Shown here: one piece after another, positions 1-8,800 of the stretch
Layout: every line of letters starts with the position of its first letter
Position numbering within the stretch: the first letter of the stretch is position 1
Origin: DTU013 sp964490975
GTDB taxonomy: Bacteria; Bacillota; Clostridia; Acetivibrionales; DTU013
Assembly: GCA_964490975.1 (NCBI GenBank)
Contig: CAZBEQ010000020.1
Coordinates: forward strand, 1-59,802
Reading direction: 5' to 3'
DNA: 59,802 nucleotides
Notes under the pieces: generated by a model
Databases searched by the model: none
Told to the model about the DNA's origin: nothing
What the model saw: the letters and a program-made list of their open reading frames with translations, nothing else
Program-made: the position numbers and the translations under genes

Positions 1-392
1 AAAATATTGCTAGACCCGTTGAAATTCAAGGGCTTTGAGTTTCGCAATTAACTAGATTTATTATTTTTATGAAAGGAGTTGTTATTGTGATAGTTATTAA
101 AAAGTATTTTGAGGTGAATGGCAAATAACTTAATAGGCTGAGGGATGTATACGTAAATGGCCTTCATATTTGGGGCTTTTGTCTGCATTCGTTCAGCGAA
201 ACTGATCGGGAATAACCTTTGTCAATAAAGAATATTCGGGTAAATGGCATGGTACGGTTATCGTGCTTTTTTTATGCCCGTTTGAACTCCGCCAAGGTAT
301 TTGCCTGACGGAGTTTTTTGTCACCAAAACATAAATAGTAAATTGAAGGTTATGATCGATAATTTCGTACATGAAACAGGAGGCAGAATTAA
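1..392. other. Gene-poor leader region upstream of the CD3324-like gene
   Basis: No convincing full gene lies here. The first 51 bases read open on the plus strand to a TAA and could be the tail of a gene cut by the window edge, but 16 codons cannot be assigned. A 13-codon frame from GTG 88 to TAA 129 has a good Shine-Dalgarno (GAAAGGAG, 71-78) and might be a leader peptide. Downstream there are two hairpins followed by T runs (252-273 and 285-319), the second about 70 nt before the next gene, so this could be a transcribed, attenuated leader. I compared it by eye with c-di-GMP and fluoride riboswitch cores and saw no match. Confidence 0.4.
285..319 (+). terminator. Rho-independent terminator or attenuator
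   Basis: AACTCCG (285-291) pairs perfectly with CGGAGTT (309-315), and the hairpin runs into a T tract at 314-319. It could end an upstream transcript or act as an attenuator for the gene starting at 393, because little room is left between it and that gene for a separate promoter. Confidence 0.6.
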
Positions 393-677
393 ATGAAGTA
401 TATAAATGGTAAGGATATATTGCCAAAAACATTGTTGGAACAGCTACAGCACTATGTACAGGGAGAGCTCCTCTACATTCCGAGGCAGGAGAACACCAGA
501 GCAGGCTGGGGAGCTGTAAACGGGACAAGAATGATGATAAGGAACAGGAACGCTGAGATATGTGTTAAATATGAAGAAGGAGCAACGGTTCAGGAGCTTA
601 TGGATATTTATCATTTATCAGAGGATAGTATTCGTAAGGTATTAAACAACAGAAGAGTACTTCTGGCAGTTGAGTAA
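393..677 (+). CDS. CD3324 family (Mor-like) HTH protein
   Basis: A 94-residue small protein of the type often annotated as CD3324 family, related to the Mor transcription activator C-terminal domain. The N-terminal half (MKYINGKDILPKTLLEQLQ, then a GELLYIPR segment) is the family signature. The C-terminal half, about residues 55-90, holds a helix-turn-helix (GATVQELMDIYHLSEDSIRK). It is probably a DNA-binding regulator; no target is visible. The ATG at 393 has AGGAGG at 378-383. It stands alone, with a large inverted repeat downstream at 710-756. Family membership is fairly sure; the biological role is unknown. Confidence 0.8.
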   Translation: MKYINGKDILPKTLLEQLQHYVQGELLYIPRQENTRAGWGAVNGTRMMIRNRNAEICVKYEEGATVQELMDIYHLSEDSIRKVLNNRRVLLAVE

Positions 678-709
678 CTAATTTGGGATCGGGCTGCTTA
701 AAGCTATTA

Positions 710-756
710 TCTAAATTAGAGTTTAGCTATAACTTAGAGTTAAACTCTAACTTAGA
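710..756. repeat. Long 16-bp inverted repeat
   Basis: Arms at 710-725 and 741-756 pair over 16 bp with one mismatch around a 15-nt loop that itself repeats the TTAGAGTT core. There is no T run directly after it, so it is a weak candidate for an intrinsic terminator. It could be a bidirectional terminator of unusual type, an operator, or a structured leader of the aminotransferase gene. Confidence 0.6.
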
Positions 757-852
757 AATATAACTTTTCAACTTGTTGAATATTGCAGTGATATACTATA
801 TATTACTAGTAGAAGCAACACAAATTCGGCTGTCGAAGGAATGATAATAGAA

Positions 853-1692
853 ATGGAAGACAACGCAGGAAAATATGTTGTATATAATGGGATGATAAAA
901 GAGTATTCGGATGAAATTGGTTATGATTTGGCTCGTATTTCAGGCAAGGCTGCCTACGAGGTTATCAGGATCATAAATAGAGTGCCTTTGTTTTTTGAAG
1001 ACCATTATAACAGACTCAAAGGGACATTTGATGCTATGGGAAAGCAGTTGAACATGACGTATTCCCAGCTTGGAGAAAACATTCACATACTTCTTGATAA
1101 AAGCGGAGAAATCAACTGCAATGTCAAGGTTGTAATTTTTGATGAAGAAGCGGGTCAGCAGCAATTTGTCTATATAAGCAAAAGCTACTATCCGACAGAG
1201 AAAGATGCTGATGTTGGAGTAAAAACGGGCATTTTCATGATTGAAAGAAGCAATCCAAATGCCAAAATATTGAACAAATCCTACAAAGATGCTGTATCGC
1301 AAAGGATTGCTGACGGAGGCTTTTTTGAAGTTATCCTGGCTGACAACAAGGGGAGGCTAACAGAAGGCAGCAAGTCAAATCTGTTTTTTGTCAAGGGTGG
1401 TAGAATATTAACTGCTCCAGGGGAGTACGTCCTGCGCGGAATAACGCGCAAGTATGTGTTTGAAGCCTGCTATAATGCAGGCTGTGAGGTAGTTGAGGAG
1501 TTTATTGCAGCTGATGAGATCAGTTTGATCGAAGGAGCATTTTTATCAGGTACATCAATAAAAGTATTGCCGATAAAATCTATAGATCAGCTGGAACTCA
1601 ATTCATCTTCAAACGCTGTTATTTACGCAGTTAGGCGCGAGTATAATACTATTCTCGAGAAATATATTGAAGAACATGTAAAAATATGGTAA
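853..1692 (+). CDS. Class IV aminotransferase (branched-chain / D-amino acid type)
   Basis: A PLP-dependent fold-type IV aminotransferase of about 279 residues, probably acting on branched-chain or D-amino acids, or a lyase of the PabC type. Visible family marks are the DHYNRL segment near the N-terminus, the candidate PLP lysine in the NAKILNKSYKD segment near residue 140, the EGSKSNLFFVKGG motif near residue 175, and a C-terminal LSGTSIKVLPI strand. I take ATG 853 as the start, because GAAGGA at 835-840 abuts the ATG at 841 but is 12 nt from 853. A clear branched-chain aminotransferase is encoded at 22964-24034, so this is a distant paralogue and its substrate is open. It has no operon partner that reveals the pathway. 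Confidence 0.8.
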   Translation: MEDNAGKYVVYNGMIKEYSDEIGYDLARISGKAAYEVIRIINRVPLFFEDHYNRLKGTFDAMGKQLNMTYSQLGENIHILLDKSGEINCNVKVVIFDEEAGQQQFVYISKSYYPTEKDADVGVKTGIFMIERSNPNAKILNKSYKDAVSQRIADGGFFEVILADNKGRLTEGSKSNLFFVKGGRILTAPGEYVLRGITRKYVFEACYNAGCEVVEEFIAADEISLIEGAFLSGTSIKVLPIKSIDQLELNSSSNAVIYAVRREYNTILEKYIEEHVKIW

Positions 1693-1736
1693 TATCTATC
1701 TGCAGATAGGGAATATAACCTTAAGCAGGTGATAAA

Positions 1737-2147
1737 TTGAAACAAACTACTTATTCAAGACACTTTGTCAGAATAAAGCCTGATTGCCCTGTATACGGAG
1801 AGATCAGGATCGTTCATGTCGGTGGAAGGCATGTTTCTTCAAAATGTGCAAGAGTAAGACTGCTTGATATAAGCTGTGGCGGTGTTAAATTTGCATCATT
1901 TTTGAAACTTCCTGTCGGCAGAAATGTAGTCCTTGAATTATCAGTTGAGTTCGAGAATGTAAAATACAGACTACAAGGATATGTTGCCGGTTACTGTAAC
2001 AGTGAAGTACAAGAATATGAATACGGTTACTGCTTTCTGAGGCCGGAACCTAAGCTGAGGCCGGTATTGATAAAGATATTCAACAATATTTCTGCCAGGC
2101 AGGACAGGTATATCATACTCAGGATGTCGCAAGGCCTTCAAAATTAA
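1737..2147 (+). CDS. PilZ domain protein (c-di-GMP receptor)
   Basis: A 136-residue protein consisting essentially of one PilZ domain. The two c-di-GMP-binding elements are visible: RHFVR (RxxxR) about residues 8-12 and DISCGGVKF (DxSxxG) about residues 44-52. PilZ proteins change conformation on binding cyclic di-GMP and act on motility, exopolysaccharide or transcription partners. The start is a TTG at 1737 with AGGTG at 1727-1731. There is no N-terminal YcgR-like partner domain. A diguanylate cyclase at 14442-16199 provides a possible source of ligand, although the two are not linked in an operon. The family call is secure; the output is unknown. Confidence 0.85.
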   Translation: MKQTTYSRHFVRIKPDCPVYGEIRIVHVGGRHVSSKCARVRLLDISCGGVKFASFLKLPVGRNVVLELSVEFENVKYRLQGYVAGYCNSEVQEYEYGYCFLRPEPKLRPVLIKIFNNISARQDRYIILRMSQGLQN

Positions 2148-2172
2148 TAATAAACAAATTTTTAAAAGATTA

Positions 2173-2199
2173 TTAGCACTCTTCTTAAAGGAGTGCTAA
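2173..2199. promoter_or_regulatory. CIRCE operator (HrcA binding site)
   Basis: TTAGCACTC, nine bases, GAGTGCTAA: an exact match to the CIRCE consensus. HrcA repressor binds CIRCE and classically controls groESL and dnaK operons. Here it lies 84 bp before the htpG start codon and 7 bp upstream of a promoter-like -35 box, predicting heat-inducible, HrcA-repressed htpG. Confidence 0.95.
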
Positions 2200-2206
2200 T
2201 TTTGTC

Positions 2207-2236
2207 TTGACAATGGAAGATTAACAGTTGTAATAT
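2207..2236 (+). promoter_or_regulatory. Vegetative promoter of htpG
   Basis: TTGACA (2207-2212), 18-bp spacer, TAATAT (2231-2236). A near-consensus sigma-A promoter placed between the CIRCE operator and the htpG ribosome binding site. Confidence 0.75.
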
Positions 2237-2282
2237 ATTTATTGGCATTATAAAACACTTTTTGATTCAAGGAGGTTTCGCT

Positions 2283-4235
2283 ATGTCACATGAGAATGGA
2301 AATATATCAATACATACTGAAAACATTTTACCAATAATAAAAAAGTGGCTTTATTCAGAAAAGGACATATATGTCAGAGAATTGGTTTCCAATGCCAATG
2401 ACGCCATAATGAAGCTGAAAAAGCTCGTGTCAATGGGAGAAGCTCAGTTAAATGAAGCTGAGAAATTCTCAATTAAAGTGATCATAAATAAGGATGATAA
2501 GACGATAAAGGTCGTTGACAACGGTATTGGAATGACTGCAGAGGAAGTCAAGAAATACATCAATCAGATCGCTTTCTCAGGCGCTGTTGATTTCCTTGAA
2601 AAATATAAAGATAAGACAGATGAAGGCAATCAGATCATAGGCCATTTCGGACTTGGCTTCTATTCTGCGTTTATGGTGTCGGAGAGGGTCACGATCGATA
2701 CATTGTCCTGGCAGCAGGGAAGTGATGCTGTCAGGTGGACAAGCACAGGCGGCATGGAGTTTGAGATGGAGGATTCCGATCGCAATGAGAGAGGTACGAC
2801 TATCACTCTTTACCTTGCTGAGGATTCCTATGAGTCCCTTGAGTATTACAAAATGAAGGATGTACTTGAAAAATATTGCTCGTTCATGCCGTTTGAGATA
2901 TTTTTGTACGATGAGAGCGAAGCCGCAAAGAAAGCAGAAAAAAAAGCTGAAAAAGAGGCGGCAAAGGATGCTGATACGGAAGATGCGGAAAATACTGATG
3001 CTTCCGAAGAACAGAAGGATAAGCCTATCAACGACACTCATCCGCTCTGGCTTAAGGCGCCAAAGGATTGTACTGATGAGGAGTATAAGGAGTTTTATAA
3101 AAAAGTATTCCATGACTTCAATGATCCTCTTTTCTGGATACATCTGAATATGGATTACCCCTTCAATTTAAAGGGTATACTGTTTTTTCCCAAGTTAAAG
3201 CATGAGTTTGAAACTATCGAAGGTCAGATAAAGCTGTATTACAACCAGGTATTTGTCGCCGATAATATCAAGGAGGTCATCCCTGAGTTCCTGATGCTGC
3301 TCAAAGGCGTGATTGACTGTCCCGATCTGCCGCTGAATGTTTCAAGAAGCTTTCTTCAGAATGACGGATATGTGTCGAAAATTTCAACACATATTACAAA
3401 GAAGGTCGCAGATAAGCTATCATCACTGTATGAGAGCGAGAGAGAAACCTACAATAAGTATTGGGATGATATAAACCCGTTTGTCAAATATGGCTGTATA
3501 CGTGAGGAAAAGTTTTTTGATCGCGTAAAGGACATTATTATTTACAAAACAACAAATGACGACTATGTTGTCTTAAAGGATTATCTTGATAGGAATAGTG
3601 AGAAGCATAAGGACAAGGTATTCTATGTTTCCGACGAAAAACAGCAGGCACAATATATCCGTCTATTCAAGGATCAGGGTATGGAAGCTGTTATTTTGAA
3701 TACAATGATTGATAATCACTTTATGCAGTTCCTTGAGATGAAGGAAAGCAACGTTAAGTTCACACGCATCGATTCTGATCTTTCAGACAGCATGAAGGAT
3801 ACTAACGCAGGTGAAACTGATGCTGAACAGACTCAGAAGCTGGAGAAGGTATTCAGGGAAGCGCTGGGTGATGACAAGCTGAAAATCAATATAGAGGCTT
3901 TGAAGTCTGCGGCTACTCCGGGAATCATACTTCTTTCCGAGTATTCGAGAAGAATGCAGGAAATGAGCAGAATGTATGGCATGAAGGGGATGGATATCGG
4001 CGGGATGTTCCCTGATGAAAGGACGCTTGTGCTTAACAGGAACAACATGCTTATACAAGCGGTGGCAAAGCTGTCGGACAATGACGGGAAAAAGGATGAT
4101 GTGACGTTGATATGTCAACATGTATATGACTTGGCAATGATGAGCCATAAGCAGCTGGAACCGGAGGCAATGACGAAGTTTATCGAAAGAAGCAATTTGC
4201 TCCTGGGAAAACTTGCTGAACTGGAAGAGAAATAA
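2283..4235 (+). CDS. htpG: Molecular chaperone HtpG (Hsp90)
   Basis: Bacterial Hsp90, an ATP-driven dimeric cytosolic chaperone of 650 residues. The N-terminal GHKL ATPase is clear: ELVSNANDA (about residue 33), DNGIGM (about 79) and GHFGLGFYS (about 120). A lysine/glutamate-rich linker around residues 215-260 separates it from the middle domain, and the C-terminal dimerisation domain follows. The linker is unusually long and charged for a bacterial protein. I chose ATG 2283 because GGAGGT (2271-2276) sits 6 nt before it; an in-frame codon at 2262 would leave the ribosome binding site inside the gene. Single-gene transcript: CIRCE and promoter upstream, terminator at 4310. HrcA control is predicted from the CIRCE; in Bacillus subtilis htpG is not an HrcA target. 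Confidence 0.97.
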   Translation: MSHENGNISIHTENILPIIKKWLYSEKDIYVRELVSNANDAIMKLKKLVSMGEAQLNEAEKFSIKVIINKDDKTIKVVDNGIGMTAEEVKKYINQIAFSGAVDFLEKYKDKTDEGNQIIGHFGLGFYSAFMVSERVTIDTLSWQQGSDAVRWTSTGGMEFEMEDSDRNERGTTITLYLAEDSYESLEYYKMKDVLEKYCSFMPFEIFLYDESEAAKKAEKKAEKEAAKDADTEDAENTDASEEQKDKPINDTHPLWLKAPKDCTDEEYKEFYKKVFHDFNDPLFWIHLNMDYPFNLKGILFFPKLKHEFETIEGQIKLYYNQVFVADNIKEVIPEFLMLLKGVIDCPDLPLNVSRSFLQNDGYVSKISTHITKKVADKLSSLYESERETYNKYWDDINPFVKYGCIREEKFFDRVKDIIIYKTTNDDYVVLKDYLDRNSEKHKDKVFYVSDEKQQAQYIRLFKDQGMEAVILNTMIDNHFMQFLEMKESNVKFTRIDSDLSDSMKDTNAGETDAEQTQKLEKVFREALGDDKLKINIEALKSAATPGIILLSEYSRRMQEMSRMYGMKGMDIGGMFPDERTLVLNRNNMLIQAVAKLSDNDGKKDDVTLICQHVYDLAMMSHKQLEPEAMTKFIERSNLLLGKLAELEEK

Positions 4236-4309
4236 TAAGGTGCAAATGTCCGCTAGTGGACACCACTTTGCGAAAAAAATTCATTAAGCAATTGTATCAA
4301 AAAATTATT

Positions 4310-4346
4310 AGGGTGTCTTGCTTAAATCTCGAGGCACCCTTTATTT
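4310..4346 (+). terminator. Rho-independent terminator after htpG
   Basis: AGGGTGTCTT (4310-4319) pairs with GAGGCACCCT (4331-4340), with G-U wobbles, and is followed by TTTATTT. A second hairpin (GTCC/GGAC arms around 4248-4261) lies between it and the stop codon without a T run. Confidence 0.7.
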
Positions 4347-4486
4347 AGTGCTCAATTACTCAGCATTCCAAACGCGAATTGATTAGTTTCTGGCTAGTCC
4401 GGCGGGAGGATATTGCAGTCGACTGCCTTCTACATATCTGGAATTTCGGCAAGCGCTGAAAAACTATAAACGTACCTTTAAACGTA

Positions 4487-4510
4487 CCGCACTACTCGCT
4501 TTTGCAACTT
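4487..4510 (+). repeat. Extra left end of the MITE-like repeat
   Basis: Twenty-four bases starting CCGCACTACTCG are identical, apart from one C/T change, to the left end of the full copy that starts at 4535, 48 bp further on. It is either a solo end, a local duplication, or the remnant of a nested insertion. Confidence 0.7.
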
Positions 4511-4534
4511 CTTCAATTGTACCCTTCAATTACA

Positions 4535-4667
4535 CCGCACTACTCGTTTTTGCAACTTTAGGACGAAATCATACTGTGAAAAATCATATTTTATAGTCAA
4601 ACATCTATAAAACAAGACTTTATCCTTGAAATAGCGTCCTAAAATTGAAATTACGAGTAGTGTGCTC
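4535..4667. mobile_element. MITE-like repeat, copy A (133 bp)
   Basis: A non-coding element with imperfect terminal inverted repeats of about 30 bp. Left: CACTACTCGT, a variable stretch, then TTTAGGACG. Right: the mirror image CGTCCTAAA, a variable stretch, then ACGAGTAGTG. A second copy of nearly equal length is at 22631-22762, with conserved ends and a diverged middle. That pattern fits a miniature inverted-repeat transposable element moved in trans, or a hairpin-forming repeat. I see no clear target-site duplication. Confidence 0.7.
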
Positions 4668-4673
4668 TAGTTT

Positions 4674-4730
4674 CGCCATCTATTACCCAACCAGTCACTG
4701 TCAGTCCGCCATCTATTACCCAACCAGTCA
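4674..4730 (+). repeat. 33-nt period direct repeat pair
   Basis: The unit CGCCATCTATTACCCAACCA plus GTCA occurs at 4674-4697 and again at 4707-4730, so 24 identical bases recur with a period of 33. It directly follows MITE copy A. Two units are too few for a CRISPR array, and no spacers or cas genes are present. Confidence 0.85.
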
Positions 4731-4834
4731 ATCTCCATCTACTAATTCTTCTTTTCCAAGTTATTTGTACTATATTGTCTCTTACAGTTTAGCCGAGAAA
4801 ATTAGGTTGGAAAAGTTGAGTTAAATATAGTAAA

Positions 4835-5716
4835 TCACTCCTGGATTTTTGCCTTAAACAATACTGCCGCAGGGGAAAGAGGGACATTCCTCAATCCTGC
4901 TATACCCAGGTGACGTTTTGGGATGGGCTCCGCCAGCTGTAGTACAAATAGCTCGTTATTTGAAACAAATTGAGTTGCGCTTTCTCTAAGAACATATGCT
5001 ATTCCAAGCCCTATTCTGGATAATTCGACAAGCAGGTCCATGCTTTCAAGCTCTATTTCAGGGGTGATCTCAACGCCTTTTGATGCACAGTACAGATCAA
5101 GGTTGCGTCTTGTGGAGCTGCCTTTTTGCAATAACAGCAGTGGCAAGGCTGACAGCTCATTTAATGAAACCTGTTTACATTTTAAATAGTCGAAACGCGA
5201 AGAAGCTATAAAAACGTCTTCAACTGTGCAGAAGGACGTTGTTTCGATATCCTTGTCATCAACTGGCATTGTTACTATACCCAGGTCAGCATCTCCCGAC
5301 TTGATGGAATCTATTATGCCGCTCGAGGTCCTGTTTATAATTTTTATTTTTATATTCGGATAATCCTGAATAAAATTCTGCAAAAAAGGTATGAGAAGGT
5401 AACGCAGTATTGTATCACCGACACCTATTTTAACCTCACCAAGGTTAAAGGATTGCATTTCAAGCATTTTACCCTCAGCGGCCTTAAAGAGGCTATATGC
5501 CTGGTCAACGTGGCTGTATAGCATTTCACCGACCACAGTGAGCTTGACACTTCTGGGACCTCTTACGAAAAGCATGCTGCCGGTGCTTTCTTCAAGATTC
5601 TTGATAGACTGGCTTACTGCAGATTGAGATATATATAGCTTTCGCGCAGCTGCGGAAAAGCTTCCCGATTTAGCCACTGTATAAAATACTTTATAGAGCT
5701 CAAAGTTAATATCCAT
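4835..5716 (-). CDS. LysR family transcriptional regulator
   Basis: A 293-residue LysR-type regulator. The N-terminal winged HTH is typical (FELYKVFYTVAKSGSFSAAA, then SQSAVSQSIKNLEE), followed by a periplasmic-binding-protein-like effector domain from about residue 90 to the end. The start at 5716 (MDINFELYK) is preceded on its own strand by TAGGTGAT; an upstream codon at 5734 lacks such a site. It is transcribed divergently from purL across a 137-bp AT-rich gap, the usual arrangement for a LysR regulator and a target or itself. Whether it controls purL is inference. Its coinducer is unknown, and it does not resemble a well-characterised subgroup closely enough to name. Confidence 0.88.
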   Translation of the reverse strand: MDINFELYKVFYTVAKSGSFSAAARKLYISQSAVSQSIKNLEESTGSMLFVRGPRSVKLTVVGEMLYSHVDQAYSLFKAAEGKMLEMQSFNLGEVKIGVGDTILRYLLIPFLQNFIQDYPNIKIKIINRTSSGIIDSIKSGDADLGIVTMPVDDKDIETTSFCTVEDVFIASSRFDYLKCKQVSLNELSALPLLLLQKGSSTRRNLDLYCASKGVEITPEIELESMDLLVELSRIGLGIAYVLRESATQFVSNNELFVLQLAEPIPKRHLGIAGLRNVPLSPAAVLFKAKIQE

Positions 5717-5853
5717 AAGATCACCTAATACCAATCATTAAATATATTAATTTTAATTATAAATTATAATATTGTATAATTGATTTGTGAAGTGAATGAA
5801 ATACTAAAACAGTTCAAAAATAATGGCTGAAGGCCTGTTTAGAGGTGCGATTT
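5717..5853. promoter_or_regulatory. Divergent lysR-purL promoter region
   Basis: An AT-rich 137-bp spacer with two overlapping TATAAT-type boxes on the plus strand (5765-5770 and 5775-5780), which could serve purL. I see no PurR box and no purine riboswitch (G-box) core. A LysR T-N11-A site cannot be picked out reliably in such AT-rich sequence. Confidence 0.5.
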
Positions 5854-8800
5854 ATGAGTAAGAACAAAGTAGACGAGGTAAGTCAAAGAAATAAGGTCAG
5901 GCGTATTTTTGCGGAGAAAAAAAAGGGATACGATGTCGAGGCCCAGGGTATTTATCGGGATCTAAGAAGCAATCTGAATATGAAGGGACTGGAAAATGTC
6001 CGTGTAATAAATAGATATGATATCACAGATATCACGGATGATGAATTTGCTGCATCAAAAAATGTCATTTTCTCTGAACCTCCGGTTGATTATGTATACG
6101 AAGAAAATATTGAATTGTCACCGGATGAAAGAGCCTTCGCTATAGAGTATTTGCCAGGTCAATATGACCAAAGGGCTGATTCGGCCTCACAATGCATACA
6201 GTTTCTTACACTTGGAGTGAGACCGCGCAGCAAAGCAGCAAGAATAATAGTATTAAAAGGCGTGATATCAGATAATGAGTTTATAAAAGCCAGAGCCTAT
6301 TGCATTAATCCTATCGACAGCCGGGAAGCAAGTATGGACAAGCCTGAGTCGCTGGATATTGATATAGTTTATCCTGATGACGTAGCTCAGCTTGCAGGGT
6401 TTTGCACAATGTCCGTAAAAGAATTGGAAGCAGTCCATAGTGAACTGGGAATGGCAATGTCATTAGAAGATCTTGAATTCTGCAGACATTATTTCGCAGA
6501 TACTGAACACAGGGATCCTACATTGACGGAAATCAGAATGATTGACACTTATTGGTCTGATCACTGCAGACATACCACTTTCCTTACCAGAATAAATAAA
6601 ATAAGTTTTGACGATGGACCATTCAGCAGTTTTCTGAAGTCAGTATATGAACGCTATATTTCATCAAGAAAATATGTATATGCTGACAGAGAAAAGGATA
6701 TCAGCCTGATGGATCTTGCAACCATAGCCATGAAGGAACTGAGGAAGAATGGCAAACTTGAGGATCTGGATGTATCTGATGAGATAAATGCCTGCAGCAT
6801 AGTTGTTGATGCAAGGGTAAATGGCAAAAATGAAGAATGGCTCGTTATGTTCAAAAATGAAACCCATAATCATCCTACAGAAATAGAACCGTTCGGCGGT
6901 GCGGCAACATGTCTCGGAGGTGCTATCAGAGATCCGCTTTCAGGCAGGTCATATGTTTATCAGGCAATGAGAGTCACAGGAAGTGGCGATCCAAGAACAG
7001 CTGTAAAGGATACATTGCCCGGAAAGCTGCCTCAAAGGAAGATCACAACAGGGGCTGCGGCAGGCTACAGCTCCTACGGTAACCAGATCGGTCTGGCAAC
7101 AGGACAGGTTGCAGAGATCTACGATGAGGGCTATGTTGCAAAAAGAATGGAGATCGGTGCGGTTATAGGTGCAGCGCCGAAAAGGAATGTTATAAGGATG
7201 GAACCTCTGCCGGGCGACATAATAATACTGCTTGGCGGAAGGACAGGACGTGACGGCTGCGGTGGTGCTACCGGTTCATCAAAGGAGCACGATGAAAAAT
7301 CACTTATGACCTGCGGCGCGGAAGTACAGAAGGGTAATCCCCCTACTGAAAGAAAGATCCAAAGACTATTTAGAAATGAAAGTGTAAGCCTCATGATAAA
7401 AAGGTGCAATGACTTTGGCGCGGGAGGAGTTTCCGTTGCTATAGGAGAGCTTTCTGACGGCCTGGATATAGATCTTGACAGCGTTCCAAAGAAATATGAG
7501 GGCCTTGATGGCACCGAGCTTGCAATATCGGAGTCACAGGAGAGAATGGCTGTTGTGATCGCGAAGGAGGACAGCAACAGATTTATACAGGCTGCTATGG
7601 ATGAGAACCTTGAGGCTGTTGAGGTAGCTGTTGTAACAGATACCGGAAGGCTTAGGATGAAATGGCGCGGCAAAACTATAGTTGACATCAGCAGAGAATT
7701 CCTGAATACGAACGGAGTAAAACAAAATATAGATATAAGCGTATTAGAGCCACAGAAGCTCAAGCTGTCTGAAACATTGAACAAAGAGATAAAAAATAAG
7801 GAAGATGATCTGGAAGAAGCATGGATGCTCAATCTGCAGAAGCTTGGGCACTGCAGCCAGAAAGGGCTGGTAGAGCGCTTTGATAGCACTATAGGAGCAG
7901 GAACGATCCTGATGCCCTTTGGCGGTAAGTATCAGCTGAGCCCTGCTGAAGGAATGGCCGCAAAACTGCCTGTGATAGATGGAGATACTGATACTGCTAC
8001 ATTAATGTCATATGGCTTCGATCCTGAAATTTCAAAATCAAGTCCTTTCCATGGAGCTGTATATGCAATTGTTGAGGCAATAGCAAAAATCGTTTCAATG
8101 GGTGGAGACTACCGTAAGGCCAGACTGACATTGCAGGAATACTTCGAAAAACCGGGAAAGGATCCCATGAGATGGGGAAAGCCTTTCAGCGCCTTGCTTG
8201 GTGCGTATTATGCACAGATCAAGCTCGGGATACCGGCAATAGGAGGAAAGGACAGCATGTCAGGAACATTCAGGGATCTAAATGTTCCACCAACGCTGGT
8301 TGCTTTTGCAGTTAGTGTAAATGATGCAGGTCATGTTATATCAACTGAATTTAAAAATGCCGGAAATCAGATCGTGTTAGTCAAGGTTGGTAGGGATTCT
8401 TATGAACTGCCTGATTTCGGCCAGCTTGAAAGGACATATACAAAATTGCATGAATTGGCTAAAGCAGGTAAAATATCTGCGGCACACTCGGTGCGCCAGG
8501 GAGGTATAGCAGAAACTGTCAGTACGATGTGCTTTGGTAATATGATCGGTGTTGAATTAAATGATATAGAGACTTCTGAATTGTTTGCACCTAATTACGG
8601 TTCAATAATGCTTGAGATTAAGCCTGGTGAAGACATTGAAAAAATACTCGAAGGTCTTGACTACACCATAATTGGTTGTACATCAAGCAAACCGAAGATT
8701 TCGGTAAATGGAACGAGCCTTGGACTGGATAAATTGTTGGATGGCTGGATGCAGCCGCTGGAGAAGATTTTCCCGACTAAAACGACTATGGTTGATCAGG

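Larger units (their letters stand above)
4347..4834. other. Repeat-rich intergenic region
   Basis: About 490 bases without a plausible gene on either strand. The stretch holds an extra MITE left end (4487-4510), a full MITE-like copy (4535-4667) and a 33-nt tandem repeat pair (4674-4730), listed separately. It separates htpG from the convergent lysR gene and looks like an insertion hotspot. Confidence 0.7.

Noticed and set aside
1..392. c-di-GMP or fluoride riboswitch before the CD3324-like gene
   Set aside because: I looked for the conserved core sequences and did not find them; only hairpins and T runs are supported.
2577..3143. A 188-codon frame antisense to htpG
   Set aside because: Low-complexity translation mirrors the lysine/glutamate linker of HtpG on the other strand.
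4674..4730. CRISPR array
   Set aside because: Only two repeat units with a 9-nt gap and no cas genes.
7131..7889. A 252-codon open frame antisense to purL
   Set aside because: It is a shadow of the purL reading frame, rich in Ser/Leu/Pro, with no ribosome binding site and no recognisable domain.
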